17,646 bases of DNA from DASRHY01 sp046765875 (lineage in GTDB: Bacteria; Actinomycetota; Actinomycetes; Propionibacteriales; Kribbellaceae): the NCBI GenBank assembly GCA_046765875.1, contig JBKPSJ010000227.1, positions 1 through 17,646 of the forward strand, written 5' to 3'. The stretch's first letter is position 1; every line of letters starts with the position of its first letter. Below the pieces are notes generated by a model, which was given only the letters and a program-made list of their open reading frames with translations, was not told where the DNA came from and searched no databases. A program made the position numbers and the translations under genes. Of the stretch, positions 1 to 7,972 are shown one piece after another.

Positions 1-69
1 GCTGCCCGCCGCCCAGCTGACGCCACAGGGGATAGTGGCGGCGGCGAGCCTGTAGCGTTCGTGCTTGCC

Positions 70-1101
70 ATGACACACATCCCGCAGTTCATCCCCAGCC
101 CGAGCCAGGGCGTGTGGCATCTCGGCCCGCTCCCGCTGCGCGCCTACGCGCTGTGCATCGTGGCCGGCATCTTCGCCGGGTACTTCGTCGGCCGCCACCG
201 GTGGGTCGCCCGGGGTGGCAAGCCCGAGGTGATCGCCGACATCACGATGTGGGCGGTGCCGTTCGGCCTGATCGGGTCGCGGATCTACCACGTCATCACC
301 GACTACGAGCTGTACTTCGGCGAGGGCCGGCACCCGATCGACGCGCTGAAGATCTGGCACGGCGGCCTGGGCGTCTGGGGCGGGGTGGCGTTCGGCCTGT
401 TCGGCGCCTGGCTGGCCGCGCGGCGGCACGGCGTACCGTTCCTGGCTGCGGCCGACGCGATGGCGCCCGGTATCGCACTCGCGCAGGCCATCGGCCGGTT
501 CGGGAACTACTTCAACCAGGAGCTGTTCGGCAGGCCGACGACGCTGCCGTGGGGACTTGAGATCGACCCGGGCCACCGGCCGAACGGCTACGAGAGCTTC
601 AGGACCTTCCACCCGACGTTCCTGTACGAGGCGATCTGGGACCTCGGCGTGATGGCGATGGTGATCCTGGTCGACCGGCGCCAGAAGCTCGGCCACGGCC
701 GGGCGCTGGCCCTGTACGTCGCCGGCTACACCGCCGGGCGCGGCCTGATCGAGATGCTGCGGATCGACACCGTCAACCACGTGCTCGGGCTGCGGCTCAA
801 CGTGTGGACCTCGATCATCCTGTTCGTGCTCGCGATCGGGTACTTCATCTGGAGCGCGCGTTACCGGCCGGGCCAGGAGGACATCACCCCGAAGAAGGCC
901 GAGCCCGCCCAGACCGAGACCGACTCCGCCGAGGCCGACTCCGCCGAGGCCGACTCCAGCGAAGACACCGAGGCCGAGGAGGCGGACGGCGAGAAGGCCG
1001 ACGCCGAGCACGAGGGCGAGCCCGCCGAACTGCCCGCGGAACAGGTCGTGGCCGAGGGATCGCCCGAGAACAGCGAGCCTGCCGATGAGCGGTCCCGCTG
1101 A
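70..1101 (+). CDS. lgt: Prolipoprotein diacylglyceryl transferase (Lgt)
   Basis: Lgt transfers diacylglycerol from phosphatidylglycerol to the lipobox cysteine of prolipoproteins, the first step of lipoprotein maturation, in the cytoplasmic membrane. The family signature is visible as GRFGNYFNQELFG, beginning near residue 142 from the ATG at 70. An upstream HGGLG motif and several membrane segments across about residues 20-265 are also present. I chose the ATG at 70 because the following MTHIPQFIPSPSQG is a typical Lgt start. A GTG at 61 in the same frame would add three residues, and neither start has a good Shine-Dalgarno site. A TAGCGT hexamer at 53-58 could be a -10 element. The protein is longer than usual because of about 75 Glu/Asp/Ala-rich residues after the last helix. 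The gene overlaps the next one by 17 nt. A lipoprotein substrate, LivJ, is encoded in the same window. Function is secure; the tail's role is unknown. Confidence 0.95.
   Translation: MTHIPQFIPSPSQGVWHLGPLPLRAYALCIVAGIFAGYFVGRHRWVARGGKPEVIADITMWAVPFGLIGSRIYHVITDYELYFGEGRHPIDALKIWHGGLGVWGGVAFGLFGAWLAARRHGVPFLAAADAMAPGIALAQAIGRFGNYFNQELFGRPTTLPWGLEIDPGHRPNGYESFRTFHPTFLYEAIWDLGVMAMVILVDRRQKLGHGRALALYVAGYTAGRGLIEMLRIDTVNHVLGLRLNVWTSIILFVLAIGYFIWSARYRPGQEDITPKKAEPAQTETDSAEADSAEADSSEDTEAEEADGEKADAEHEGEPAELPAEQVVAEGSPENSEPADERSR
922..960 (+). repeat. 15-bp tandem repeat in the Lgt acidic tail
   Basis: The unit GACTCCGCCGAGGCC occurs at 922-936 and 937-951, followed by a partial third copy starting GACTCC at 952. 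It encodes a repeated Asp-Ser-Ala-Glu-Ala unit inside the acidic C-terminal tail of Lgt. The unit length is a multiple of three, so changes in copy number would keep the reading frame. Confidence 0.8.
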
Positions 1102-1798
1102 GGCACGGCCGCTCCACCGCCACCGCGACGTCACCGGCGGCTGGCTACGCCCCGCCGTGTTCGGCGCAATGGACGGGCTGGTCTCGAACTTCGCGCTGAT
1201 CGCCGGCATGGACGGCGGTACGTCGAGCGGCTCGCACGTCGTCGTACTGGCCGGGCTCGCAGGCCTGGCCGCGGGCTCGTTCTCGATGGCGGCCGGCGAA
1301 TACACCTCGGTGGCCAGCCAGCGCGAGCTGGCGCTGGCCGAGATCGAGGTCGAGCGCCGCGAGATCGCCGAGAACAAGTCCGGCGAGGAGGATGAGCTCG
1401 CCGACAGGTACCGGGCGAAGGGCCTCGACCCGGCGCTGGCCGACGAGGTCGCCGAACAGTTGCACGCCGACCCCGAGACCGCACTGGAGGAGCACGTCCG
1501 CGATGAGCTCGGGATCGACCCGAACGACCTGCCGTCGCCGCTGCTGGCGGCCGGCTCGTCGTTCCTGGCGTTCGCGGTCGGGGCGATACTGCCGGTGCTG
1601 CCGTACCTGCTCGGTGCCGGGACCGTCATACCGGCCCTGGTGTTGTCGCTGCTGGCGCTGTTCGCCTGTGGCGCGATCGTGAGCCGGGTCACCGCGCGGT
1701 CCTGGTGGTACTCGGGGCTGCGCCAGCTGGTCCTGGGAGCGCTTGCCGCCGGGGTCACGTACGGCATCGGATCGCTGGTCGGGACGTCGCTCGGCTGA
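1085..1798 (+). CDS. VIT1/CCC1-family membrane transporter (iron/manganese type)
   Basis: This 237-residue membrane protein belongs to the VIT1/CCC1 family, whose plant and yeast members move Fe2+ or Mn2+ across membranes. Family marks are the first helix with AMDGLVSNFALIAG (about residues 28-41) and the second with AAGSFSMAAGEYTSVASQREL (about 62-82). A charged, Glu-rich soluble stretch at about 80-148, containing EEHVRDELGID, follows, then three hydrophobic helices at about 152-172, 178-202 and 212-233. This matches the family layout of five helices with a cytosolic metal-binding region after helix 2. The ATG lies inside the last codons of lgt in another frame, and no strong Shine-Dalgarno site is visible, so translation is probably coupled to lgt. 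Metal and direction of transport cannot be told from sequence; bacterial members are often annotated only by family. Confidence 0.85.
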   Translation: MSGPAEARPLHRHRDVTGGWLRPAVFGAMDGLVSNFALIAGMDGGTSSGSHVVVLAGLAGLAAGSFSMAAGEYTSVASQRELALAEIEVERREIAENKSGEEDELADRYRAKGLDPALADEVAEQLHADPETALEEHVRDELGIDPNDLPSPLLAAGSSFLAFAVGAILPVLPYLLGAGTVIPALVLSLLALFACGAIVSRVTARSWWYSGLRQLVLGALAAGVTYGIGSLVGTSLG

Positions 1799-1849
1799 AG
1801 GCCGGAAAGCGCTGTCTCGTCGACCCGCGACATGGGACGGCGGTCTGTC

Positions 1850-1880
1850 TACCGGGCGGTATGAGGTACTCTCAGTATCC
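1850..1880 (+). promoter_or_regulatory. Imperfect dyad and possible promoter upstream of gltB
   Basis: The 150-nt gap between the VIT-family gene and gltB holds TACCGGGCGGTA (1850-1861), which is a 5-base inverted repeat. Next to it is an imperfect dyad in which TGAG (1862-1865) faces CTCA (1871-1874), with partly matching flanks GGTA (1858-1861) and TATCC (1876-1880). TACTCT at 1867-1872 fits the loose actinobacterial -10 pattern TAnnnT and would give a leader of about 70 nt. No convincing -35 and no clear GlnR-type box were seen. This is a suggestion only. Confidence 0.25.
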
Positions 1881-1937
1881 CCGGCGCTTGGGCCAACGTT
1901 GTCCCTCGGCCAGCTTTGTTGACCGAAAGTGGACGAC

Positions 1938-1942
1938 GGGAG
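1938..1942 (+). promoter_or_regulatory. Ribosome binding site of gltB
   Basis: GGGAG lies 6 nt before the ATG at 1949. It fixes that ATG as the start rather than the in-frame TTG at 1916, which would add 11 residues of poor character and lacks such a site. Confidence 0.75.
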
Positions 1943-1948
1943 CCCCGC

Positions 1949-4900
1949 ATGTTTGGTCGCCCACCAGTACCGCGCGAGGGTCTGTACGACGGACAGCACG
2001 AGCACGACGCTTGTGGTGTCGCGCTCGTCGCGACGCTCACCGGCAAGCCCAGCCACGACATCGTGGCGAAGGCGCTCACCGCGCTGCGCAACCTCGACCA
2101 TCGCGGTGCCTCCGGCGCGGAGCCCGACTCCGGAGACGGTGCGGGCATTCTGCTGCAGATTCCCGACGCGTACTACCGCAGGGTCTGCCAGTTCGGCCTG
2201 CCTGCGCCGCGCCGCTACGCGGCCGGGATCGGCTTCCTGCCGCAGGACGCCGACGACGCGGCGAAGGTCACCGAGCAGATCGAGGACCTGGCCGCCGAGG
2301 AGAATCTCGTGGTGGTCGGCTGGCGCGACGTGCCGCACGCGCCGGAGATCCTCGGTGCCACCGCCCGGTCGGTGATGCCGCGGTTCCGCCAGTTGTTCGT
2401 CGCCGCGCGGACCGGCCGGGTGCTCGGACTGGCCCTGGAGCGGATGACGTTCCGGCTGCGCAAGCGGATCGAACGCGAGACCGGCGTGTACTTCCCGTCG
2501 CTGTCCAGCCGCACGGTGGTCTACAAGGGGATGCTCACCACCGACCAGCTGGACCGGTTCTTCCCCGAGCTGACCGACCCGGACCTGGCCTCCGCGATCG
2601 CACTGGTGCACTCGCGGTTCTCGACCAACACGTTCCCGTCCTGGCCGCTGGCGCACCCGTACCGCTACATCGCGCACAACGGCGAGATCAACACCGTGCA
2701 GGGCAACCGGAACTGGATGCGCGCCCGCGAGGCGCTGCTCAAGTCCGACCTCATCCCCGGTGACCTGGAGCAGATCTTCCCGATCTGCACGCCGGGCGCG
2801 TCGGACTCGGCCAGCTTCGACGAGGCGCTCGAGCTGCTGTACATGGGCGGCCGGTCGATGGCGCACGCGGTGCTGATGATGATCCCGGAGGCCTGGGAGA
2901 ACTACCCGGACATGGACCCGAAGCGGCGGGCCTTCTACGAGTTCCACTCGACCCTGATGGAGCCGTGGGACGGACCGGCGTCGGTGGTGTTCTCCGACGG
3001 CAGCCAGGTCGGCGCGGTGCTCGACCGCAACGGCCTGCGCCCGTCGCGGTACTGGGTCACCGACGACGGCCTTGTGGTGCTCGCCTCCGAGGCCGGCGTG
3101 CTCGACATCGACCCGGCCACGGTCGTCACCAAGGGCCGGCTCAAGCCCGGCCGGATGTTCCTGGTCGACGTCGACGAGCACCGGATCATCACCGACCCCG
3201 AGATCAAGACCGAGCTGGCCGGTGAGCACCCGTACGACGAGTGGCTGCACGCCGGCCTGATCCGCTTCGAGGACCTGCCCCCGCGCGAGCACGTGCTGCA
3301 CAGCCACGCCTCGGTGAGCCGCCGCCAGCAGGTGTTCGGCTACACCGAGGAGGAGCTGCGGGTGCTGCTCACCCCGATGGCTATGAAGGGCGCCGAACCG
3401 ATCGGCTCGATGGGCACCGACACCCCGATCGCGGTGCTGAGCGATCGGTCCCGGCTGCTGTTCGATTACTTCGCCCAGCTGTTCGCGCAGGTCACCAACC
3501 CGCCACTGGACGCCATCCGCGAGGAACTGGTCACCTCGCTGTCGTCGTCGCTCGGCCCCGAGGGCAACCTGCTCGACCCCGGCCCGGCGTCCTGCCGCCA
3601 GGTGGTGGTGCCGTACCCGGTGCTCACCAACGACGAGCTCGCCAAGCTCCGGCATATCAACCTCGACGGGGACGTACCCGGCCTGGCAACGACGGTGATC
3701 CGCGGCCTGTACGACGTACAGGGTGGCGGTGCAGCGCTCAAGCAGCGGCTGGACGAGGTGTGCGCCGAGGCCTCGGCCGCGATCGCTGACGGTGCGCGGA
3801 TCCTGGTGCTGTCGGATCGGCACTCCACGGCCGACACCGCGCCGATCCCGTCGCTGCTGCTGGTCGGTGCCGTGCACCACCACCTGGTGCGCGAGAAGAC
3901 CCGTACCCAGGTCGGCCTGGTGGTCGAGGCCGGTGACGTCCGCGAGGTCCACCACGTCGCGCTGCTGATGGGGTACGGCGCCGCGGCGGTGAACCCGTAC
4001 CTGGCGCTGGAGTCCGTCGAGGACCTGGTCCGGCGCGGGACGTACCTGCCCGGGATGACCGCAGAGCAGGCGATGAAGAACCTGGTCAAGTCGCTCGGCA
4101 AGGGCGTGCTCAAGGTGATGTCGAAGATGGGCGTGTCGACGGTGGCGTCGTACACGGGTGCGCAGATCTTCGAGGCGACCGGCCTGTCCCAGGACCTGGT
4201 CGACCGGTACTTCACCGGCACGTCGTCACGGCTCGGCGGTGTCGGGCTGGACGTGATCGCGGAGGAGGTATGCCGACGGCACCTCAAGGCGTACCCGGCC
4301 GACGGGATCCTGCCCGCGCATCGCAATCTGGAGATCGGCGGCGAGTACCAGTGGCGCCGCGAGGGTGAGCCACATCTGTTCGACCCCGACACGGTGTTCC
4401 GGCTGCAGCACTCCACCCGGTCCGGGCGGTACGACATCTTCAAGCAGTACACGCAGCGGGTCGACGAGCAGTCGGAGCGGCTGATGACGCTGCGCGGGCT
4501 GTTCTCGTTCACCGCACAACGCGAGCCCGTGCCACTGGACGAGGTCGAGCCCGTCTCGGAGATCGTCAAGCGGTTCAGCACCGGCGCGATGTCGTACGGC
4601 TCGATCAGCGCCGAGGCGCACACCACGCTCGCGATCGCGATGAACCGGCTCGGCGGCAAGTCGAACACCGGCGAGGGCGGCGAGGACTCCGACCGGCTGC
4701 AGGACAGGGCCCGGCGCAGCGCGATCAAGCAGGTCGCGTCCGGCCGGTTCGGCGTCACCGCGGAGTACCTGACCAACTCCGACGACATCCAGATCAAGAT
4801 GGCGCAGGGCGCGAAGCCCGGCGAGGGCGGACAGTTGCCGGGGGCAAAGGTCTACCCGTGGATCGCGAAGACCCGGCACTCGACGCCGGCGGTCGGCCTG

Positions 4901-6478
4901 ATCTCGCCGCCGCCGCACCACGACATCTACTCGATCGAGGACCTTGCCCAGCTGATCCACGACCTCAAGAACGCCAACCCGTCGGCGCGGATTCACGTCA
5001 AGCTGGTCAGCGAGGTCGGCGTCGGCACCATCGCGGCGGGAGTGTCGAAGGCCCATGCGGACGTTGTGCTGATCTCCGGCCACGACGGCGGTACGGGTGC
5101 GGCGCCGCTGACGTCGTTGAAGCACGCCGGCGGCCCATGGGAACTCGGCCTGGCCGAGACGCAGCAGACCCTTCTGCTGAACGGCCTGCGGGACCGGATC
5201 GTCGTGCAGACCGACGGCCAGCTCAAGACCGGCCGCGACGTTGTGATCGCCGCGCTGCTGGGCGCGGAGGAGTACGGGTTCGCCACCGCGCCGCTGGTCG
5301 TGTCGGGCTGCATCATGATGCGGGTCTGTCACCTCGACACCTGCCCGGTCGGAGTCGCCACCCAGAACCCGGAGCTTCGCCGCCGGTTCAGCGGCAAGCC
5401 CGAGTTCGTGGAGACCTTCTTCGAGTTCATCGCCGAGGAGGTGCGCGAGCACCTGGCCAGGCTCGGGTTCCGCTCGCTCGACGAGGCGATCGGTCACGCC
5501 GAGGTGCTGGACGTCGCGCGCGCGATCGAGCACTGGAAGGCCGACGGGCTGGACCTGTCGCCGATCCTGCACGTGCCGGCCCTGCCCGAGGGCGCGGCCC
5601 GGCACCGCGTCGTCGCCCAGGACCACGGGCTTGCCAAGGCACTCGACAACGAGCTGATCGAGTTGTGCCGGCCCGCGCTGGAAAGCCGTGAGCCGGTCCG
5701 TGCGCAGCTCAAGATCCGCAACGTGAACCGGACCGTCGGCACCATGCTCGGGCACGAGATCACCAAGCGGTACGCCGCGGAGGGCCTGCCCGACGGCACC
5801 ATCGACCTGACCTTCACCGGATCGGCCGGGCAGTCGTTCGGCGCGTTCCTGCCCAGCGGGGTGACGCTCCGGCTCGAGGGCGACGCCAACGACTACCTGG
5901 CCAAGGGGTTGTCCGGTGGCCGGATCGTCGTACGGCCGGATCGTGCGGCGATGTTCGACGCGCACGACGAGATCATCGCCGGCAATGTGATCGCGTACGG
6001 TGCGACGGACGGCGAGATGTTCATCAATGGTGGCGTCGGGCAACGCTTCTGCGTCCGCAACTCCGGTGTGACGGCTGTCGTCGAGACCGTCGGCGACCAC
6101 GCCTGCGAGTACATGACCGGCGGCCGGGTGATCGTGCTCGGCGCGGTCGGCCGGAACTTCGCGGCGGGCATGTCCGGCGGGGTCGCGCACGTACTCGACC
6201 TCGACCCCGAACTGGTCAATCCGGAGATGGTCGACCTGCACCCGCTCGATGCCGCGGACTCCGCGATCGTCGAGGACCTGGTCCGCCGGCACCTCGAGGA
6301 GACCGGGTCCGAACGCGCGGCGAAGCTGCTGGCCGACTGGGCCGGTGCGGCGCCGCGGTTCACCACCGTGATGCCGCGCGACTACGCCAGGGTGCTCGCC
6401 GCCCGGGCGGCCGCCGAGCGCGACGGGCTGGACGAGGACGCGACCGTGGCGAAGATGATGGAGGCCGCGCATGGCTGA
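1949..6478 (+). CDS. gltB: Glutamate synthase (NADPH), large alpha subunit
   Basis: GltB makes two glutamates from glutamine and 2-oxoglutarate, using electrons passed from GltD; it is the GOGAT half of ammonia assimilation. Its 1509 residues match the family length. Residue numbers count from the ATG at 1949. A propeptide of 21 residues precedes Cys22 (HEHDACGVALVA), which becomes the N-terminal nucleophile of the class II amidotransferase domain after cleavage. HSRFSTNT (221-228) and HNGE (243-246) lie in that domain. A central domain follows. The FMN/2-oxoglutarate synthase domain begins near 850, with STGAMSYGSIS at 877. Cys1121, Cys1127 and Cys1132 (C-x5-C-x4-C) bind the 3Fe-4S cluster. 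The C-terminal GxGxG beta-helix domain begins near 1270, with GSAGQSFGAFLPSG at 1291. The stop overlaps the gltD start by 8 nt, so the subunits are co-translated. No key residue appears to be missing. Confidence 0.98.
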   Translation: MFGRPPVPREGLYDGQHEHDACGVALVATLTGKPSHDIVAKALTALRNLDHRGASGAEPDSGDGAGILLQIPDAYYRRVCQFGLPAPRRYAAGIGFLPQDADDAAKVTEQIEDLAAEENLVVVGWRDVPHAPEILGATARSVMPRFRQLFVAARTGRVLGLALERMTFRLRKRIERETGVYFPSLSSRTVVYKGMLTTDQLDRFFPELTDPDLASAIALVHSRFSTNTFPSWPLAHPYRYIAHNGEINTVQGNRNWMRAREALLKSDLIPGDLEQIFPICTPGASDSASFDEALELLYMGGRSMAHAVLMMIPEAWENYPDMDPKRRAFYEFHSTLMEPWDGPASVVFSDGSQVGAVLDRNGLRPSRYWVTDDGLVVLASEAGVLDIDPATVVTKGRLKPGRMFLVDVDEHRIITDPEIKTELAGEHPYDEWLHAGLIRFEDLPPREHVLHSHASVSRRQQVFGYTEEELRVLLTPMAMKGAEPIGSMGTDTPIAVLSDRSRLLFDYFAQLFAQVTNPPLDAIREELVTSLSSSLGPEGNLLDPGPASCRQVVVPYPVLTNDELAKLRHINLDGDVPGLATTVIRGLYDVQGGGAALKQRLDEVCAEASAAIADGARILVLSDRHSTADTAPIPSLLLVGAVHHHLVREKTRTQVGLVVEAGDVREVHHVALLMGYGAAAVNPYLALESVEDLVRRGTYLPGMTAEQAMKNLVKSLGKGVLKVMSKMGVSTVASYTGAQIFEATGLSQDLVDRYFTGTSSRLGGVGLDVIAEEVCRRHLKAYPADGILPAHRNLEIGGEYQWRREGEPHLFDPDTVFRLQHSTRSGRYDIFKQYTQRVDEQSERLMTLRGLFSFTAQREPVPLDEVEPVSEIVKRFSTGAMSYGSISAEAHTTLAIAMNRLGGKSNTGEGGEDSDRLQDRARRSAIKQVASGRFGVTAEYLTNSDDIQIKMAQGAKPGEGGQLPGAKVYPWIAKTRHSTPAVGLISPPPHHDIYSIEDLAQLIHDLKNANPSARIHVKLVSEVGVGTIAAGVSKAHADVVLISGHDGGTGAAPLTSLKHAGGPWELGLAETQQTLLLNGLRDRIVVQTDGQLKTGRDVVIAALLGAEEYGFATAPLVVSGCIMMRVCHLDTCPVGVATQNPELRRRFSGKPEFVETFFEFIAEEVREHLARLGFRSLDEAIGHAEVLDVARAIEHWKADGLDLSPILHVPALPEGAARHRVVAQDHGLAKALDNELIELCRPALESREPVRAQLKIRNVNRTVGTMLGHEITKRYAAEGLPDGTIDLTFTGSAGQSFGAFLPSGVTLRLEGDANDYLAKGLSGGRIVVRPDRAAMFDAHDEIIAGNVIAYGATDGEMFINGGVGQRFCVRNSGVTAVVETVGDHACEYMTGGRVIVLGAVGRNFAAGMSGGVAHVLDLDPELVNPEMVDLHPLDAADSAIVEDLVRRHLEETGSERAAKLLADWAGAAPRFTTVMPRDYARVLAARAAAERDGLDEDATVAKMMEAAHG
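6460..6464 (+). promoter_or_regulatory. Ribosome binding site of gltD inside gltB
   Basis: GGAGG ends 6 nt before the gltD ATG at 6471 and lies within the last codons of gltB (the Met-Glu-Ala stretch). It supports the chosen gltD start and translational coupling. Confidence 0.75.
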
Positions 6479-7937
6479 CCCGAAGGGTTTCCTGACCACC
6501 CCGCGACAGGTCGCCGAGCGGCGGCCGGTGGCCGAGCGGGTCAAGGACTGGAACGAGGTGTACCCCGGCGGTGCCGGGCGGTCGCTGCTGCCGATCATCA
6601 CCAAACAGGCCGGCCGCTGCATGGACTGCGGGATCCCGTTCTGCCACTCCGGCTGCCCGCTGGGCAACCTCATCCCGGAGTGGAACGACCTGGTCTGGCG
6701 CGACGACTGGAAGGCCGCTATCGAGCGGTTGCACGCGACCAACAACTTCCCGGAGTTCACCGGTCGGCTGTGCCCGGCGCCGTGCGAGCCGGCCTGCGTG
6801 CTCGGGATCAACAGCGACCCGGTGACGATCAAGAACGTCGAGGTCGCGATCATCGACAAGGCCTGGGAGGCCGGCGACGTCACGCCGCAGCCGCCGGAGT
6901 GGCTGACCGGCCGCACGATCGCGGTGGTCGGCTCCGGTCCGGCCGGACTGGCCGCGGCCCAGCAGCTCACCCGGGCCGGGCACACGGTCGCGGTATACGA
7001 GCGGGCCGACAAGCCCGGCGGGTTGCTGCGGTACGGCATCCCCGAGTTCAAGATGGAGAAGCTCCAGGTCGAGCGCCGCATCCAGCAGATGATGGAGGAG
7101 GGCACCGTCTTCCGCTCCGGAGTCAACGTCGGCGTGGACGTCACCGGCAGCCAGCTCAGGCAGCGGTACGACGCGGTGGTGATCGCCACCGGTGCGACGG
7201 TGGCCAGAGACCTGGCGGCGTCGGGCCGCGAGCTCGGCGGAATCCACCAGGCGATGGAGTTCCTGCCGCAGGCGAACCGGGCCGCACTCGGCGAGACCGT
7301 CGCGGACCAGATCGTTGCCACCGGCAAGGACGTGGTGATCATCGGTGGCGGCGACACCGGCGCGGACTGCCTGGGTACGGTGCACCGCCAGGGCGCCCGC
7401 TCGGTCACCCAGCTGGAGATCCTGCCGCGTCCGTCCGACGACCGGCCGGCCGGGCAGCCCTGGCCGACGTACCCGATGATCTACCGCGTCGCCCCGGCAC
7501 ACGAGGAGGGCGGCGAGCGGGTGTACGCGGTGTCCACCTCGGAGTTCGTTGCCGACGTCAACGGCAACGTCAGGGCGCTGCGGCTGACCGAGGTGGAGTT
7601 CACCGACGGCCGGTTCGTACCGGTCGAGGACACCGAACGGGAGATCCCGGCGCAGCTGGTGCTGCTCGCGATGGGCTTCACCGGGCCGGAGCGCGAGGGC
7701 TTCCTCGACCAGCTCGGCGTGGAGCTGGACCGGCGCGGGAACGTCCGGCGAAACGCGTCGTACGCGACCAGTGAGGAGGGCGTGTTCGTCTGCGGCGACG
7801 CGGGCCGCGGCCAGTCGCTGATCGTGTGGGCGATCGCCGAGGGCCGGTCCTGCGCGGCCGGTGTGGACGCCTACCTGACCGGGTCGACCACGCTGCCGGC
7901 GCCGATCCCGCCGACGGCGCGGCCACTCGCGGTCTGA
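6471..7937 (+). CDS. gltD: Glutamate synthase (NADPH), small beta subunit
   Basis: GltD oxidises NADPH on FAD and passes electrons through 4Fe-4S clusters to GltB. The 488-residue length is normal. The N-terminal cluster domain carries Cys50, Cys53, Cys58 and Cys62, then a second group Cys101, Cys105 and Cys109. The FAD dinucleotide motif is GSGPAG at 154-159. The NADPH motif is GGGDTG at 292-297. A C-terminal FAD-contacting stretch CGDAGRGQSLIVWAIAEGR is present. The start overlaps the gltB stop and is supported by the GGAGG at 6460-6464. Related small-subunit-like proteins occur in other oxidoreductases, but direct adjacency to gltB makes the GOGAT role secure. Confidence 0.97.
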   Translation: MADPKGFLTTPRQVAERRPVAERVKDWNEVYPGGAGRSLLPIITKQAGRCMDCGIPFCHSGCPLGNLIPEWNDLVWRDDWKAAIERLHATNNFPEFTGRLCPAPCEPACVLGINSDPVTIKNVEVAIIDKAWEAGDVTPQPPEWLTGRTIAVVGSGPAGLAAAQQLTRAGHTVAVYERADKPGGLLRYGIPEFKMEKLQVERRIQQMMEEGTVFRSGVNVGVDVTGSQLRQRYDAVVIATGATVARDLAASGRELGGIHQAMEFLPQANRAALGETVADQIVATGKDVVIIGGGDTGADCLGTVHRQGARSVTQLEILPRPSDDRPAGQPWPTYPMIYRVAPAHEEGGERVYAVSTSEFVADVNGNVRALRLTEVEFTDGRFVPVEDTEREIPAQLVLLAMGFTGPEREGFLDQLGVELDRRGNVRRNASYATSEEGVFVCGDAGRGQSLIVWAIAEGRSCAAGVDAYLTGSTTLPAPIPPTARPLAV

Positions 7938-7940
7938 CGG

Positions 7941-7954
7941 CGCCCACCCGGGCG
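7941..7954 (+). terminator. Short GC hairpin after gltD (weak)
   Basis: CGCCC (7941-7945) pairs with GGGCG (7950-7954) around a 4-nt loop, starting 3 nt after the gltD stop. The stem is only 5 bp and no T-run follows, so it is at best a weak terminator. It also lies where the -35 of the next gene's promoter would be. Confidence 0.25.
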
Positions 7955-7960
7955 GGTCGT

Positions 7961-7966
7961 TAGGTT
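7961..7966 (+). promoter_or_regulatory. -10 element (TAGGTT) of the phosphoesterase gene
   Basis: TAGGTT ends 6 nt before the GTG at 7973. That spacing would start the transcript at or beside the start codon, giving a leaderless mRNA. A GGAG at 7967-7970 sits only 2 nt from the GTG, too close to act as a normal ribosome binding site. The -35 is not clear. Confidence 0.5.
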
Positions 7967-7972
7967 GGAGCT

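Noticed and set aside
1..20. Possible 3' end of an upstream gene, ending at TGA 18-20 (tail Cys-Pro-Pro-Pro-Ser)
   Set aside because: trpA often precedes lgt in actinobacteria, but five codons cannot support the call; the region is also open in the lgt frame.
1832..1864. A 10-codon upstream reading frame in the gltB leader
   Set aside because: It has no ribosome binding site and no leader-peptide character such as repeated regulatory codons.
1705..2763. Plus-strand open frame of 352 codons across the gltB start
   Set aside because: It overlaps two real genes in another frame, shows an Arg/Ala-rich shadow composition and has no family motif.
1145..3955. Long minus-strand open frame of 936 codons
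   Set aside because: It lies opposite the VIT-family gene and gltB, both with clear family motifs. Its translation is low-complexity and rich in Arg, Val, Gly and His, as expected for the antisense of high-GC codons.
4226..7408. Long minus-strand open frame of 1060 codons
   Set aside because: It is antisense to gltB and gltD, shows no recognisable domain and has a composition typical of a shadow frame.
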